A stretch of DNA of 37,037 bases from positions 1 to 37,037 of the forward strand of contig PLIO01000070.1 in NCBI GenBank assembly GCA_003140075.1, in the 5' to 3' direction. Shown here in pieces: positions 17,484 through 26,180 of this stretch; positions within the stretch are counted from its first letter, which is position 1, and the number at the start of each line of letters is the position of its first letter. Origin of the DNA: Acidobacteriaceae bacterium. GTDB lineage: Bacteria; Acidobacteriota; Terriglobia; Terriglobales; Acidobacteriaceae. The notes below the pieces were generated by a model. It was not told the DNA's origin. It did not search any database and saw only the letters and a list, made by a program, of their open reading frames with translations. The translations under genes were made by a program, and so were the position numbers.

Positions 17484-18251
17484 TTAGGCGGTCCGCAGCA
17501 AGATCAGGGCAGTCAAATCATCTGGAACAAGGGGTTCGCACGTAAACTCCCCCACACTCTGCAAAATGAACCCGGCAAGCGCTAGTGCAGTCGGCGAAGA
17601 ATCCTCCCGCAAGCGCTCTCTTACACGTTCCAGACCGTATTCCAGGTCTTCAGTCTTTTCGTCTTTGCACTTTCCTTCCACCACTCCCCGCGAAACCAGC
17701 AGCAGAACCGCACCTTTCTCCAGCCCCACGGTGGGAGCGTCGCAGGTGGCGTGCGAGAAAAGGCCCAGCGGCAGTCCCGTAGACCCGAGGTCGACAATGC
17801 CAGTGCTGTCACGGAGAAGTCCCGGCGTGTGCCCGGCATTGGTGTAACACAAGGTCCCGAGCTTCTCGTGGTAACAGCCGATAAATGCCGGGCAGGAGTG
17901 CACCCCCGTGGCCGCCTCCATCAAGCCGCGGTTGAGTCGAAGACAGAGTTCGGTCATCGCCTCCGATTCGTTGATGTCGACTCGCGAAAAGAGTTCGGTT
18001 CCGAGAGTGCGGAAGATATTCCGCGCGGCCGAGAGGATGGGTTGATTGTTCTCGCGGCGCCCGGCAACATCGAGCAAGCCAAACAAGATCCGTTCCGGGC
18101 TGACTCGCAAGGAGTCATAGAAATCACCCGCGACTCGCGGTCCATAGGTGGTTGCGGCAATCTCCGCCCCGTCGATCTTCGGGAACTCGCTCGGGACGGG
18201 CTCCAGGGCTGGTAGAGGCTCGGGCTCACGGGACTGGAATAGAGCGCACAT
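17484..18251 (-). CDS. SpoIIE/PP2C-type phosphatase domain protein, partly degenerate
   Basis: A 255-residue single-domain protein of the PPM/SpoIIE group. Metal-site motifs GDFYD, LLDVAGR and the final PDDLTALIL are present, along with YTNAGHTPGLL and STGLPLG. The Asp of the usual YTDGVTEA motif is replaced: the segment reads VSRGVVEG. The family dephosphorylates Ser/Thr on anti-anti-sigma factors (STAS proteins), with the partner usually encoded nearby; none is visible here. It has no receiver, PAS, HAMP or other sensor domain. Loss of one metal ligand could lower activity without abolishing it. Confidence 0.75.
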   Translation of the reverse strand: MCALFQSREPEPLPALEPVPSEFPKIDGAEIAATTYGPRVAGDFYDSLRVSPERILFGLLDVAGRRENNQPILSAARNIFRTLGTELFSRVDINESEAMTELCLRLNRGLMEAATGVHSCPAFIGCYHEKLGTLCYTNAGHTPGLLRDSTGIVDLGSTGLPLGLFSHATCDAPTVGLEKGAVLLLVSRGVVEGKCKDEKTEDLEYGLERVRERLREDSSPTALALAGFILQSVGEFTCEPLVPDDLTALILLRTA

Positions 18252-18307
18252 TACAAGGGCAGGACTTCACTCGAAACTAGCATAAGCGCTGGCGGCGGGC
18301 AAATCGG

Positions 18308-19732
18308 TTAGTCGCCGTATTTGTCGCTCAAATACTTCCCAGTCTCGGACTCGAGTTGGCCGTAGTCAGAGTGGATAGTGGCGCGAAGGGCTGCTTCTGT
18401 GGAACTGCCTTCGCTGAGCCGCTGCAGAATTCGCTGGATGTCGCCCATGCCGTAAGTGTCGTTGATGTAGGAAACCGCAGCCAGCGATTCCGCGTAGGCG
18501 AGATACGCTTCACCGCCGGAGAATCGCATGAAACTTCCCTCCAGCACGTTCAGCGGGATGTTCCGCTGCGACTTGAACAGCAACGCCAATTGGTGGCCAT
18601 CGCTGCCCAGAGATTTTGGTTCGAGAAGCTGAGCAATACCTTCATGCAGCCAGGGCGGACAGCGCCCCGCGGAAAGCTGATTGATGAAGGAATGAGCCAG
18701 TTCATGCTTCAAAACCCGCGCCAACTCCGGAGTCAGGGAACTGAGGCCGCTGACGGGGATGCGGAGCTTGCCGTCGTTGAGCGCTCCCGACCAGGATGGC
18801 GCGCGCGTAACGTCAAAGAAAGCCTGCTCGGTGTAAAGCGTCACCAAAATGTTGTCGCGAGGTGGTGTGCCCAGATCGCGCGCCAGATCGTCATAGTCGG
18901 ATTCGAGCGCGGTCAGAATCTGTCCGCGGAATGCTTCCGATGTCTGCTTGCCCTCATAGTGCAAAACAAAGTGGCTGCTCTCGCGCTGCGCGAAATCGGT
19001 CTCCACGTTCTGCTCGCGCTGCGCCTTTGTCAGATATTGCTGCACGGTTGCATCGGGGCGCAGTTCGAGGGAATGCTTCCAGGAAACAACGGCCTCTTTC
19101 GTGCGGTCGCAAGCTTGTTGCGCATAGCCCAGCACCGTGTAGGCATCGGGCGACTGCGGCGCCGCGGTCACGGCCCGCTGAGCATAGGAGAGTGCCTGCG
19201 AAGCATTCCCCGTGCGCACCAGCAAGGCGGAGTAGTAAATAAGGACCGTTGAGTTTTCCGGTTGGAATCGCAGGGCGCTGTCGAAGTAGCGCCGCGCCTG
19301 ATCGATGTTTCCGTGCTCGAACTCAAATTTTCCAGCAATGAAGTCCGCCGTGGCGCTCAACTCGGCATTACCTTTCCCTTCCAGCTTGGCCAGCGCGTCA
19401 GGGTCAACCTTGCCATCCTTAACAATTGTCTTGGGAAGGTCGCCCTCGCCGGCAAGACTATCAACCGGGGTGAAAGCCGGAAGATCGCTGACGGTCTTGC
19501 TGGCGCTGGAAGAAGAAACTGCCGCCACACCACCGGCCTCGATGCGGTCTACCGAACTCTTGGGGATGGCATAACTATCGTCGCCGATATCATATTCATA
19601 GCGGTTGCCGTTTTCGCGGACGTGATCGGCAAGGATGGTACGGCCGTTCTTCAAATGGATCGTGTCGGCCGACGCCGGCGCAGAAACCAGCATCATACCC
19701 ATTAGCAGGAACGTAGTGACACGGAAACGCAT
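18308..19732 (-). CDS. TPR-repeat protein with peptidase MA-like zinc metalloprotease domain
   Basis: A 474-residue exported protein. Signal peptide at residues 1-22, then a small domain starting DTIHLKNGRTI that is common in acidobacterial envelope proteins. TPR repeats span about 125-240 (AGKFEFEHGNIDQARRYFDSAL and following). The C-terminal half has a gluzincin-like site: H343-E-L-A-H347 and a likely third ligand E364 in WLHEGIAQ. Substrate unknown; family members (peptidase_MA_2) are poorly characterised. It is divergent from the aminopeptidase gene with a gap of only about 20 bp. Confidence 0.8.
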   Translation of the reverse strand: MRFRVTTFLLMGMMLVSAPASADTIHLKNGRTILADHVRENGNRYEYDIGDDSYAIPKSSVDRIEAGGVAAVSSSSASKTVSDLPAFTPVDSLAGEGDLPKTIVKDGKVDPDALAKLEGKGNAELSATADFIAGKFEFEHGNIDQARRYFDSALRFQPENSTVLIYYSALLVRTGNASQALSYAQRAVTAAPQSPDAYTVLGYAQQACDRTKEAVVSWKHSLELRPDATVQQYLTKAQREQNVETDFAQRESSHFVLHYEGKQTSEAFRGQILTALESDYDDLARDLGTPPRDNILVTLYTEQAFFDVTRAPSWSGALNDGKLRIPVSGLSSLTPELARVLKHELAHSFINQLSAGRCPPWLHEGIAQLLEPKSLGSDGHQLALLFKSQRNIPLNVLEGSFMRFSGGEAYLAYAESLAAVSYINDTYGMGDIQRILQRLSEGSSTEAALRATIHSDYGQLESETGKYLSDKYGD

Positions 19733-19752
19733 TCAAGCGCATTCTAGCAACA

Positions 19753-22395
19753 GTGGCCGCATCCATTTACGTGACCAAAGTACCGCTCGCGCTGTGCAGA
19801 GTCTGCATAGCGCTATGCCTGTCGGCCTTGCCTATTCCTCTGGCATGGAGTGCACAAGCAGCCTTATCATCTGCCGCTCCGGCCCAGGCGCGCCGCCCCG
19901 GACCCGCGGAGTCCCTCTACCTGCAGCTCAGCAGTATCGGGCTGGATCCTAAGCGAGTCTTTCGCGTGCGGGGCAGTTCTCTGGATCGGCCCTCGATCCA
20001 CATCACGCTGGAGGACGGCACCATCGCCTTCACAAAAGATGTGCTGGGCCGGATTACCGGGGCGTTCTTCGAGGGCGATGGCGAGGTGTTGCTCGTTCCG
20101 CCCAACGACGTGGAAAGAAAGTCGATGGGCCTGTTCACCGGAATGGCCATTCTGGAAGAGCGCTTCTCGACCGCCTACTTCCGCTTCAACGACAATACTG
20201 CCGCCGAGTTACAACCTGGTTTCAGAGCGCCTGAGGATGCGCAGGAGTTTGTCACCCGGTGGGACGAAACCTCGCGCAATCTGGCCCAGGCGGATGCCAT
20301 GAGATTGCTGGCAAGTTTCAGCGAAATGCTTCCGGTTACTGAAGAGGCGACTTCCAAAAATTCTCCAGCCCCTAATAGCGCGGATCCCGCCGATCACTTG
20401 TTGCATGCCCGGATACAGGGGAACAAACTCGGGGTATTCGACATTGTCTTCGACTCCACCACGGGCGAACAAGTTGAAGCCGGGCAAGCCAAATCCGCAG
20501 AAAACGGAACTTTGTATTACGACGTCTGGACTTCATTCTCAATCGAAGATGCGGGGCAGAGCGGACGGCCTCAGGCGGGGAACGCCCGTGCCCGGGCGAG
20601 AGCAACCGGGGATCGAGAGGAGGATCGAGAAGATCAGATCCTTGTGCGCGATTACGTGATCGACGCTCGCGTGAGCCCACCCAAGCAACTCGATGCAGAA
20701 GTGCAACTGAGTCTTAATGTGGTGCGCGGCGGATCGCGCTTCCTGGTTTTCGAACTGTCACGCTTTCTGAAAATTCAAAATGTGAATCAGGACGGACAAG
20801 CCGTGGAGTTCGTCCAGAATCCGGCAGTGGAAGGCACGCAACTCGCACGCCGGGGCAACGACCAGGTAGCCGTGATTCTGCGCGAGCCGGCCAAGAAGGG
20901 ACAAACCATCAGCCTGCGCTTCTTCTACGGTGGAGAAGTGCTGGCCGAAGCCGGCAATGGCCTGCTCTACGTGGGCGCGCGCGGCATGTGGTATCCCAAT
21001 CGGGGTCTGGCTATGTCCGATTTCGATCTCACCTTTCATTATCCGCCGGGTTGGACCCTGGTCGCGACGGGCAAGCCAGTGCCCCCGGCAACGTCATCCC
21101 GATCTCCTGCACAAACTGCGCCGTCGAACGTTGGCGACGAGCAAGTGGCACGCTGGGTCTCGGAAAGGCCCATCCCCGTAGCTGGCTTCGACCTCGGCAA
21201 GTATGTTCGAGGTTCGGCGCAAGCAGGCAATATCAACGTGGATGCCTACGCCACGCTTGCTGTGGAACGAAACTTCCCCACCCCGGCGCCGGAGTTTCAA
21301 ACCGATCCCAAATCATCGCCACGCAGGATGCCTGTGCCGTTGATAGCTGCGCCCGCACCATCGCCCGCGCGTCACGCGACCGCTGTCGCGGAGTTTACCG
21401 CTCGGGCCATTCGCTACTATGCTGAACGATTCGGTCCGTTTCCCTATAGCAAACTAGCTCTCACTCAGCTGCCCGGGCGGGAAAGCCAGGGGTGGCCGGG
21501 TCTGATCTTCCTGTCTTCCTACGCTTTCCTGACTCGCGGGGAACGCGAAGAGCTCCACATGAATGCTGCGGGCACGTTGCTCGACCAGCAGGTCCCGGCC
21601 CATGAAGCCGCGCATCAGTGGTGGGGAGACCTCGTCACATGGAGCACCTATCGCGATCAGTGGTTTTCGGAAGGATTGGCTAATTATTGCTCGTTGATGA
21701 TTCTGCAGGAAAACAATCCGGCCAGTTTCCACGAGACCATGGAAAAATACAGGCGGGATCTGGTCACGAAAGACAAAAACGGCGATCTTCCCAAAGACGC
21801 CGGCCCCGTAACCTTGGGCAGCCGACTCCTTTCGTCGCACTTTCCCGAAGGCTACGAGGCCATTACTTATGGACGCGGTACTTGGCTGTTCCACATGCTC
21901 CGTTCGATGTTGCAGGATGCAGCCGAGGTTGAGCCAAAAGACTCCAGCCGCAGCGGAGTGGACGAGGCGTTCGTGCGTTCGCTGCGCAAGCTTCGCGAGC
22001 GGTACGAAGGAAAGAACATCACCACTCGAGACCTATTGAATGTTTTTGCCGAAGACCTTCCCCCCTCCTTGCGCTACGAAGGCAAAGCTTCGCTCGATTG
22101 GTTCCTGGAGGACTGGGTGAACGGCACTTCCCTGCCCACGCTGGAGTTGCAGAATGTCAAATTCACAGCCAAGGCGAATACTGTGGCTGTGAGCGGGGTC
22201 ATAAGGCAGAAGGACGCGCCGGAAGACCTGGTGACTTCTGTTCCTCTCTACGCAGTGGTCGCCGGCAGGGCTCCCGTGTTATTAGGACGAGTGTTTGCAG
22301 ACGGAGCCGAGACGCCGTTTCGCCTATCCGCACCGGCGGGAACTCGCAAGCTTTTGCTGGACCCGAAGGGAACTATTCTCACCAACCCGAAGTAA
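19753..22395 (+). CDS. M1 family metallopeptidase (aminopeptidase N-like), exported
   Basis: An 880-residue protein with an N-terminal signal sequence (LALCRVCIALCLSALPIPLAWSAQA). Around residues 310-420 comes the beta-rich N-terminal M1 domain; the thermolysin-like catalytic domain holds H617-E-A-A-H621 and the third zinc ligand E640 in FSEGLANY, the exact M1 HExxH-x18-E spacing. The exopeptidase GxMEN motif is not recognisable (the region reads LPGRESQGWPG), so it may not be a strict aminopeptidase. Start is uncertain: GTG 19753 lacks a ribosome-binding site, and a GTG at 19771 would also keep the signal peptide. Confidence 0.85.
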   Translation: MAASIYVTKVPLALCRVCIALCLSALPIPLAWSAQAALSSAAPAQARRPGPAESLYLQLSSIGLDPKRVFRVRGSSLDRPSIHITLEDGTIAFTKDVLGRITGAFFEGDGEVLLVPPNDVERKSMGLFTGMAILEERFSTAYFRFNDNTAAELQPGFRAPEDAQEFVTRWDETSRNLAQADAMRLLASFSEMLPVTEEATSKNSPAPNSADPADHLLHARIQGNKLGVFDIVFDSTTGEQVEAGQAKSAENGTLYYDVWTSFSIEDAGQSGRPQAGNARARARATGDREEDREDQILVRDYVIDARVSPPKQLDAEVQLSLNVVRGGSRFLVFELSRFLKIQNVNQDGQAVEFVQNPAVEGTQLARRGNDQVAVILREPAKKGQTISLRFFYGGEVLAEAGNGLLYVGARGMWYPNRGLAMSDFDLTFHYPPGWTLVATGKPVPPATSSRSPAQTAPSNVGDEQVARWVSERPIPVAGFDLGKYVRGSAQAGNINVDAYATLAVERNFPTPAPEFQTDPKSSPRRMPVPLIAAPAPSPARHATAVAEFTARAIRYYAERFGPFPYSKLALTQLPGRESQGWPGLIFLSSYAFLTRGEREELHMNAAGTLLDQQVPAHEAAHQWWGDLVTWSTYRDQWFSEGLANYCSLMILQENNPASFHETMEKYRRDLVTKDKNGDLPKDAGPVTLGSRLLSSHFPEGYEAITYGRGTWLFHMLRSMLQDAAEVEPKDSSRSGVDEAFVRSLRKLRERYEGKNITTRDLLNVFAEDLPPSLRYEGKASLDWFLEDWVNGTSLPTLELQNVKFTAKANTVAVSGVIRQKDAPEDLVTSVPLYAVVAGRAPVLLGRVFADGAETPFRLSAPAGTRKLLLDPKGTILTNPK

Positions 22396-22427
22396 CAAAA
22401 CACCACTCAACGCTGGCGAGAAGAGTA

Positions 22428-22524
22428 GCGGGGCGTTTCAGTCTCCCACATCGGGAGCCGTCAGCCCCGCAAGTCCTGGAACAGAACAACGTAGTCGCGA
22501 AAAGAACCCACCCCTGAAGTGGGT
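22428..22524 (+). promoter_or_regulatory. Candidate structured leader: interrupted long hairpin plus second hairpin
   Basis: In the 239-bp gap before the CheY-like gene, GCGGGGC (22428-22434) pairs with GCCCCGC (22464-22470) and encloses an inner stem CTCCC/GGGAG (22443-22447 with 22453-22457), with internal loops on both sides. A second 6-bp hairpin, ACCCAC/GTGGGT, lies at 22506-22524. The arrangement of stem, internal loop, stem resembles a cis-regulatory RNA, but I do not recognise a known riboswitch class. The first hairpin could also be a terminator for the aminopeptidase gene, although it lacks a T run. Confidence 0.35.
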
Positions 22525-22634
22525 CTCCATGAGCTAAGTAGGCTGGTCTTCTATCGCTTGCAGCTCATCGTCCAGAAGGAAAGAGATTGGCAACGAATCT
22601 GCTTGTTCAAAACATATAGTCAAAGGGGAAAAAC

Positions 22635-23156
22635 TTGAATTGCCGTAATGAGGTCGAGGCTCCACGCCACGAGAGGGGAACTGAGAATCCTCCGGACATC
22701 GCGGCTCCCGTTTCCGTCGAAGCGATAATCGGCGCCGCATCTATCGATGTTTGGCAGTGCGGCCGGAAGGAGACCATTCTTCTGGCCGAGGATGAAGCAT
22801 TCGTACGCCAGGCAACCTGCGAAGCCCTCGAGTCCGCGGGATACAGGGTGGTGATCGCTGGAAGCGCAACTCAGGCGCTGGAGGCTCACCGCCGATACTC
22901 TGAGCGCGTGGACTTGCTTCTTACCGATCTCGTCATGCCAGGAATTAGCGGCCACGAACTGGCCAATGAACTCCTGGTTCAGCATCCTCACCTCCGGGTT
23001 CTGCTCATGAGCGGTTATGCGGAGCAGCTGGCATTGTGTCAACTATCTTCTTACGGCAAGAAATACTTGGCCAAACCCTTTTCCATCCCCACGCTCTTGC
23101 GGAGGGTGCGAGAAGTATTGGATGCGGATCCACTTGATGGGGGAGCGCCTGCTTAA
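22635..23156 (+). CDS. CheY-like single-domain response regulator
   Basis: A 173-residue protein: about 45 divergent N-terminal residues and one complete receiver domain. The acidic pair is in ILLAEDEAFVR, the phosphoacceptor Asp in LLLTDLVMPGISG, the Ser in VLLMSGYAE and the Lys in YLAKPFS. No output domain follows. There is no in-frame ATG, so translation probably begins at TTG 22635, which has AGGGG six nt upstream. The stop overlaps the convergent cheB stop by 4 bp. The receiver is of the PAS-kinase-associated type rather than a close CheY relative; a partner kinase is not in the window. Confidence 0.8.
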   Translation: MNCRNEVEAPRHERGTENPPDIAAPVSVEAIIGAASIDVWQCGRKETILLAEDEAFVRQATCEALESAGYRVVIAGSATQALEAHRRYSERVDLLLTDLVMPGISGHELANELLVQHPHLRVLLMSGYAEQLALCQLSSYGKKYLAKPFSIPTLLRRVREVLDADPLDGGAPA

Positions 23157-24244
23157 CTCACGCTTGCTTCGCGATAGCGCGTGGCGCGCCGGATTTCATA
23201 GGGAATCTGCGCTACCGGAACCACCCGGTCGAGAATTCCCATCTCCGCGCAGACGCGCGGCATGCCGTAGACCGCACAACTCGCTTCATCCTGGCCCACC
23301 GTCAAACCTCCAGCACGATGAATAGCATCCATCCCCTGCGCCCCGTCTGATCCCATTCCGGTCATGATAATTCCCATGGCAAGCGAGCGAAATCCGGCCG
23401 CAACCGATCGCATCATGACGTCGACCGAGGGCATGTGGGGCTGATTCTCCCGCTCCTCCGAAAGACAGATTAAGGTTCGCAAATCGGGCTGGCGGTCCAC
23501 GGTGATGTGAAACCCGGCTGGAGCAATGTAGACCACACCTGGCTGAACAACCTCTCCGTGCGATGCCTCGCATACGGAAACCGCGCAAAGTTTGTTCAGT
23601 CTCTCCGCAAACGGAGCGGTGAAACCGGGCGGCATATGCTGCACCACCAGAATCGGAACCGGCAGGTCGTCCGGAAGAGTCGGAAGAATGTCCTGCAAGG
23701 CTTTGGGGCCTCCAGTCGAAACTCCAAGCGCAATGATAGCCGGGGCAAGGTGCACAGTCTGCGGCGCGATCAGACCGCACGCGCGGGGCGGCTTGCGCTG
23801 AAGGGTAACGCTATCCCCTGCATGGCTTCCTTCCGCAGCCCCCTTGATCTTCGCCAGTAGATCTTCGCTGATGTGGAGAATGTCCAGCGACGTCGGGGAG
23901 AGTTGTTTGGGCACGTAATCGAACGCTCCAGCTTCTAGCGAATCGAAAGTGATTCCCGCCTCTTTCTCAGTGGAGGAACTCACCATGATGACCGGGCGCG
24001 GGAACTGAGCCATGATGCGCCGCAGAGTCGCCAGCCCATCCAGACCCGGCATTTGTACATCGAGGGTAATCACGTCGGGATCGAGGGACGCTATTTTTTG
24101 TAAGGCTTCAGCACCGCTGGCCGCGGTGCCGGCGACCCACAGATCGGGATCGGAGCCCACCATGCGAGAGAGCGCCGTGCGCATAAAAGCGCTGTCGTCC
24201 ACAATGAGGACCTTTATCTGCGGCTTGTTGCGTTCGTTGTTCAC
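23153..24244 (-). CDS. cheB: Chemotaxis protein-glutamate methylesterase CheB
   Basis: A 363-residue two-domain protein. The receiver domain (about 9-130) has the acidic pair in VLIVDDSAFMR, the phosphoacceptor in ITLDVQMPGLDG and the Lys in YVPKQLS. The methylesterase domain (about 165-355) carries the catalytic Ser in GVSTGGPKAL, His in VQHMPPGFT and Asp in MGSDGAQGM. It removes methyl groups from chemoreceptor glutamates, opposing CheR. Its start overlaps the end of the HDOD gene by 4 bp (ATGA), so the pair is probably translationally coupled. CheA, CheW and receptors are not in the window. Confidence 0.95.
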   Translation of the reverse strand: MNNERNKPQIKVLIVDDSAFMRTALSRMVGSDPDLWVAGTAASGAEALQKIASLDPDVITLDVQMPGLDGLATLRRIMAQFPRPVIMVSSSTEKEAGITFDSLEAGAFDYVPKQLSPTSLDILHISEDLLAKIKGAAEGSHAGDSVTLQRKPPRACGLIAPQTVHLAPAIIALGVSTGGPKALQDILPTLPDDLPVPILVVQHMPPGFTAPFAERLNKLCAVSVCEASHGEVVQPGVVYIAPAGFHITVDRQPDLRTLICLSEERENQPHMPSVDVMMRSVAAGFRSLAMGIIMTGMGSDGAQGMDAIHRAGGLTVGQDEASCAVYGMPRVCAEMGILDRVVPVAQIPYEIRRATRYREASVS

Positions 24245-25140
24245 GTTCGGTAAATCGCCCGGACAAGGCTGTGCACTTCGTCCATGTAGGAATCCAGTTC
24301 AAACGTCAGGCGTGCCCAGTCGAGTTCCTTCACCAACGTCGAGTGCTGGGCCAGCACGGCAAACCCGGCCTCCTCGACCAGGTCCACTTGACGTTCTTCG
24401 ACATGGCCGTAATTCAAACCGCTCATGCGGCAGAGCAAATCGGCAAGTTGCACCAGGGCCACTAACTCCCCATGGTTGCTGGATTTCTGTGGGCAGTGGT
24501 GAAACGTCACCACTTCGATCAGATCCGGTGGGAGTTCCCAGCGTTCCGCGAGTAGACGTCCGCACTCACAGTGCGTAAATCCCATGGATTTTTGTTCGGC
24601 CTCGTCCAGGGGGATTCCTTCCGCTTTGGCCGTCTCCCACGCGGTACGGAATTCATTCGGCAGAACCCAAAGGTTGACAATGATTCCCAGGTCATGGAGC
24701 AGACCCGCGAGATACGCCTTCGCCGGATCGCTATAATTGATCTTGCGTGCCAGATGACGACAGACCAGCGCGCACCCTAGAGAGTGTTCCCAGAAAACCA
24801 CCGGATCCATGCTGGTGCGGTCACTGGGAAACAAATTCAGCACGCAACACGTCATCGCGATGTCGCTGACATGACGCAGTCCCAGGCTGACCACCGCTGC
24901 GCGGATCGATTCCACCCTCTGCCTTCGGCCGAAAAGTGGGGAGTTCGCCATTTGCAGGCATTGCGTCGCCAACGACTTGTCCTGGGCTAACAGATCGGTG
25001 ACCCTTCGCACATCGAGTTGCTCCATCGGCTGTCGCAGGTAGCGCAGCAACGGAGCCAGGACGGCCGGGATCGTCGGTATCTGCCGTAATCCTTCGAGCC
25101 GATGCAGTAGGACCTGTTTAGTTGCGGTTGCGGCCGTCAT
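24241..25140 (-). CDS. HDOD-domain signalling protein
   Basis: A 299-residue protein made of one HDOD domain (about 15-215: IPTIPAVLAPLLRYL, CLQMANSPLFG, AGLLHDLGIIV) with a C-terminal extension. HDOD proteins are HD-related domains without confirmed nuclease or phosphodiesterase activity that link signalling to motility, biofilm or cell-cycle outputs. In this protein LLHDLG retains an HD pair, and FTHCECGRLL plus VTFHHCPQ add further His residues, so metal binding remains possible. It sits exactly between cheR and cheB with 4-bp overlaps on both sides, implying a role in the same adaptation system. Confidence 0.85.
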   Translation of the reverse strand: MTAATATKQVLLHRLEGLRQIPTIPAVLAPLLRYLRQPMEQLDVRRVTDLLAQDKSLATQCLQMANSPLFGRRQRVESIRAAVVSLGLRHVSDIAMTCCVLNLFPSDRTSMDPVVFWEHSLGCALVCRHLARKINYSDPAKAYLAGLLHDLGIIVNLWVLPNEFRTAWETAKAEGIPLDEAEQKSMGFTHCECGRLLAERWELPPDLIEVVTFHHCPQKSSNHGELVALVQLADLLCRMSGLNYGHVEERQVDLVEEAGFAVLAQHSTLVKELDWARLTFELDSYMDEVHSLVRAIYRT

Positions 25141-26036
25141 ATCGCTTTGCCTCCTGCGGGCGTACGTTCTCGTTTCACGTACGCGGTAGATCCGGGCAAG
25201 TGGACTAGGCGAAAATCTTCATTCACACCGTAGAGCGATTCCGAATGGCCCAGAAACAGATAGCCGTCAGGCAAAAGGTTATTGAAGAAGTGCTGAATGA
25301 CGCGCCGTTTCGACGCCAGGTCGAAGTAAATCAGCACATTGCAGCATAAAATGACGTCCACGCTGTTCATCAATGTCATGCGGGAGTCGTCGGACAGATT
25401 GAGTCGGCTAAAACTCACGCCGGAGCGGACCAGCGGATTCACCTGCAACTGGTCGCCGCGCGGAAGAAAGTATTTCTTCCGGTACAAGGGCGGAAGGTTG
25501 CGCGTGCTGTGGCTGCCATAAACAGCTTCCTGGGCATGCGCCAGGGAATGCTGGTTGAGATCGGTGGCAAAGATTTCCGCGGCCCAATCTTTGAGCAGGG
25601 CGCCGGCTTCCTCCAGCAGCAACATCTGGAGGGTATAGGGTTCCTCTCCTGTGGAGCAGCCCGCACTCCAAATGCGCAGGCTACGCAAGGGCAGCTTCGA
25701 TTTGGCTTGCAGGATCTTCGGGATCACCACCCGGCGCAAGGCATCCAGTTGTGCCGGATTGCGAAAGAAGCAGGTTTCCCCAATCGTGATCTCGTTCAGC
25801 AATGCGATTAGTTCCGCATGCTGGCCGGCGCGGATGGTCAGGCAATCGGTGTACTCTCGCAGGCTTCTTAGCTTGAGTTCCTTCATCCGGCGGCCACAAC
25901 GATCCTGCAATAGCTGAAGCTTGTTGTCGGGATGAAAGATCCCCGCCGCCTGATAAATCACGTCGCGTATACGCACGAGATCTGGTTCGGCAGGACCGTC
26001 GAGGCTCTGAACCGGCAGCGATGGCGCAGTGGTCAC
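25137..26036 (-). CDS. cheR: Chemoreceptor glutamate methyltransferase CheR
   Basis: A 299-residue SAM-dependent methyltransferase. The N-terminal helical domain (VRIRDVIYQAAGIFHPDNKL, then LLNEITIGETCFFRNPAQLD) precedes the Rossmann domain with SAM motif WSAGCSTGEEPYTL and DVILCCNVLIYFD. I start it at GTG 26036: upstream in-frame codons give an Arg/Pro-rich tail unlike the family, and this GTG overlaps the TGA of a 23-codon leader ORF, suggesting coupling. Typical CheR length is 270-290. First gene of cheR-HDOD-cheB. Confidence 0.9.
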   Translation of the reverse strand: MTTAPSLPVQSLDGPAEPDLVRIRDVIYQAAGIFHPDNKLQLLQDRCGRRMKELKLRSLREYTDCLTIRAGQHAELIALLNEITIGETCFFRNPAQLDALRRVVIPKILQAKSKLPLRSLRIWSAGCSTGEEPYTLQMLLLEEAGALLKDWAAEIFATDLNQHSLAHAQEAVYGSHSTRNLPPLYRKKYFLPRGDQLQVNPLVRSGVSFSRLNLSDDSRMTLMNSVDVILCCNVLIYFDLASKRRVIQHFFNNLLPDGYLFLGHSESLYGVNEDFRLVHLPGSTAYVKRERTPAGGKAI

Positions 26037-26104
26037 TCCGAGGCCTTTCGGATCGCCGAACTTGTCGATCGCGCCTGACGAAGTTCTTCGAGAACGTTCG
26101 ACAC
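26033..26104 (-). CDS. Possible 23-codon leader ORF coupled to cheR
   Basis: A GTG at 26104 has a strong AAGGAGG four nt upstream and opens a frame (MSNVLEELRQARSTSSAIRK and 3 more) whose TGA overlaps the cheR GTG (GTGA). It may be a leader peptide that delivers ribosomes to cheR. Alternatively it is the original cheR N-terminus displaced by a one-base frameshift. The ribosome-binding site is much better than the one directly before cheR. Confidence 0.35.
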   Translation of the reverse strand: MSNVLEELRQARSTSSAIRKASE

Positions 26105-26180
26105 ACACCCTCCTTGCAGTCCATCGGCATGGACAGGGGGGCACTTTAGCTGGAGCAAACGCGGGCAAAGGCAAGCGACC

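Noticed and set aside
17877..17884. GCCGATAA word on the plus strand, a sigma-28 -10 match
   Set aside because: No TAAAG box at the right spacing, and it lies antisense inside the phosphatase gene.
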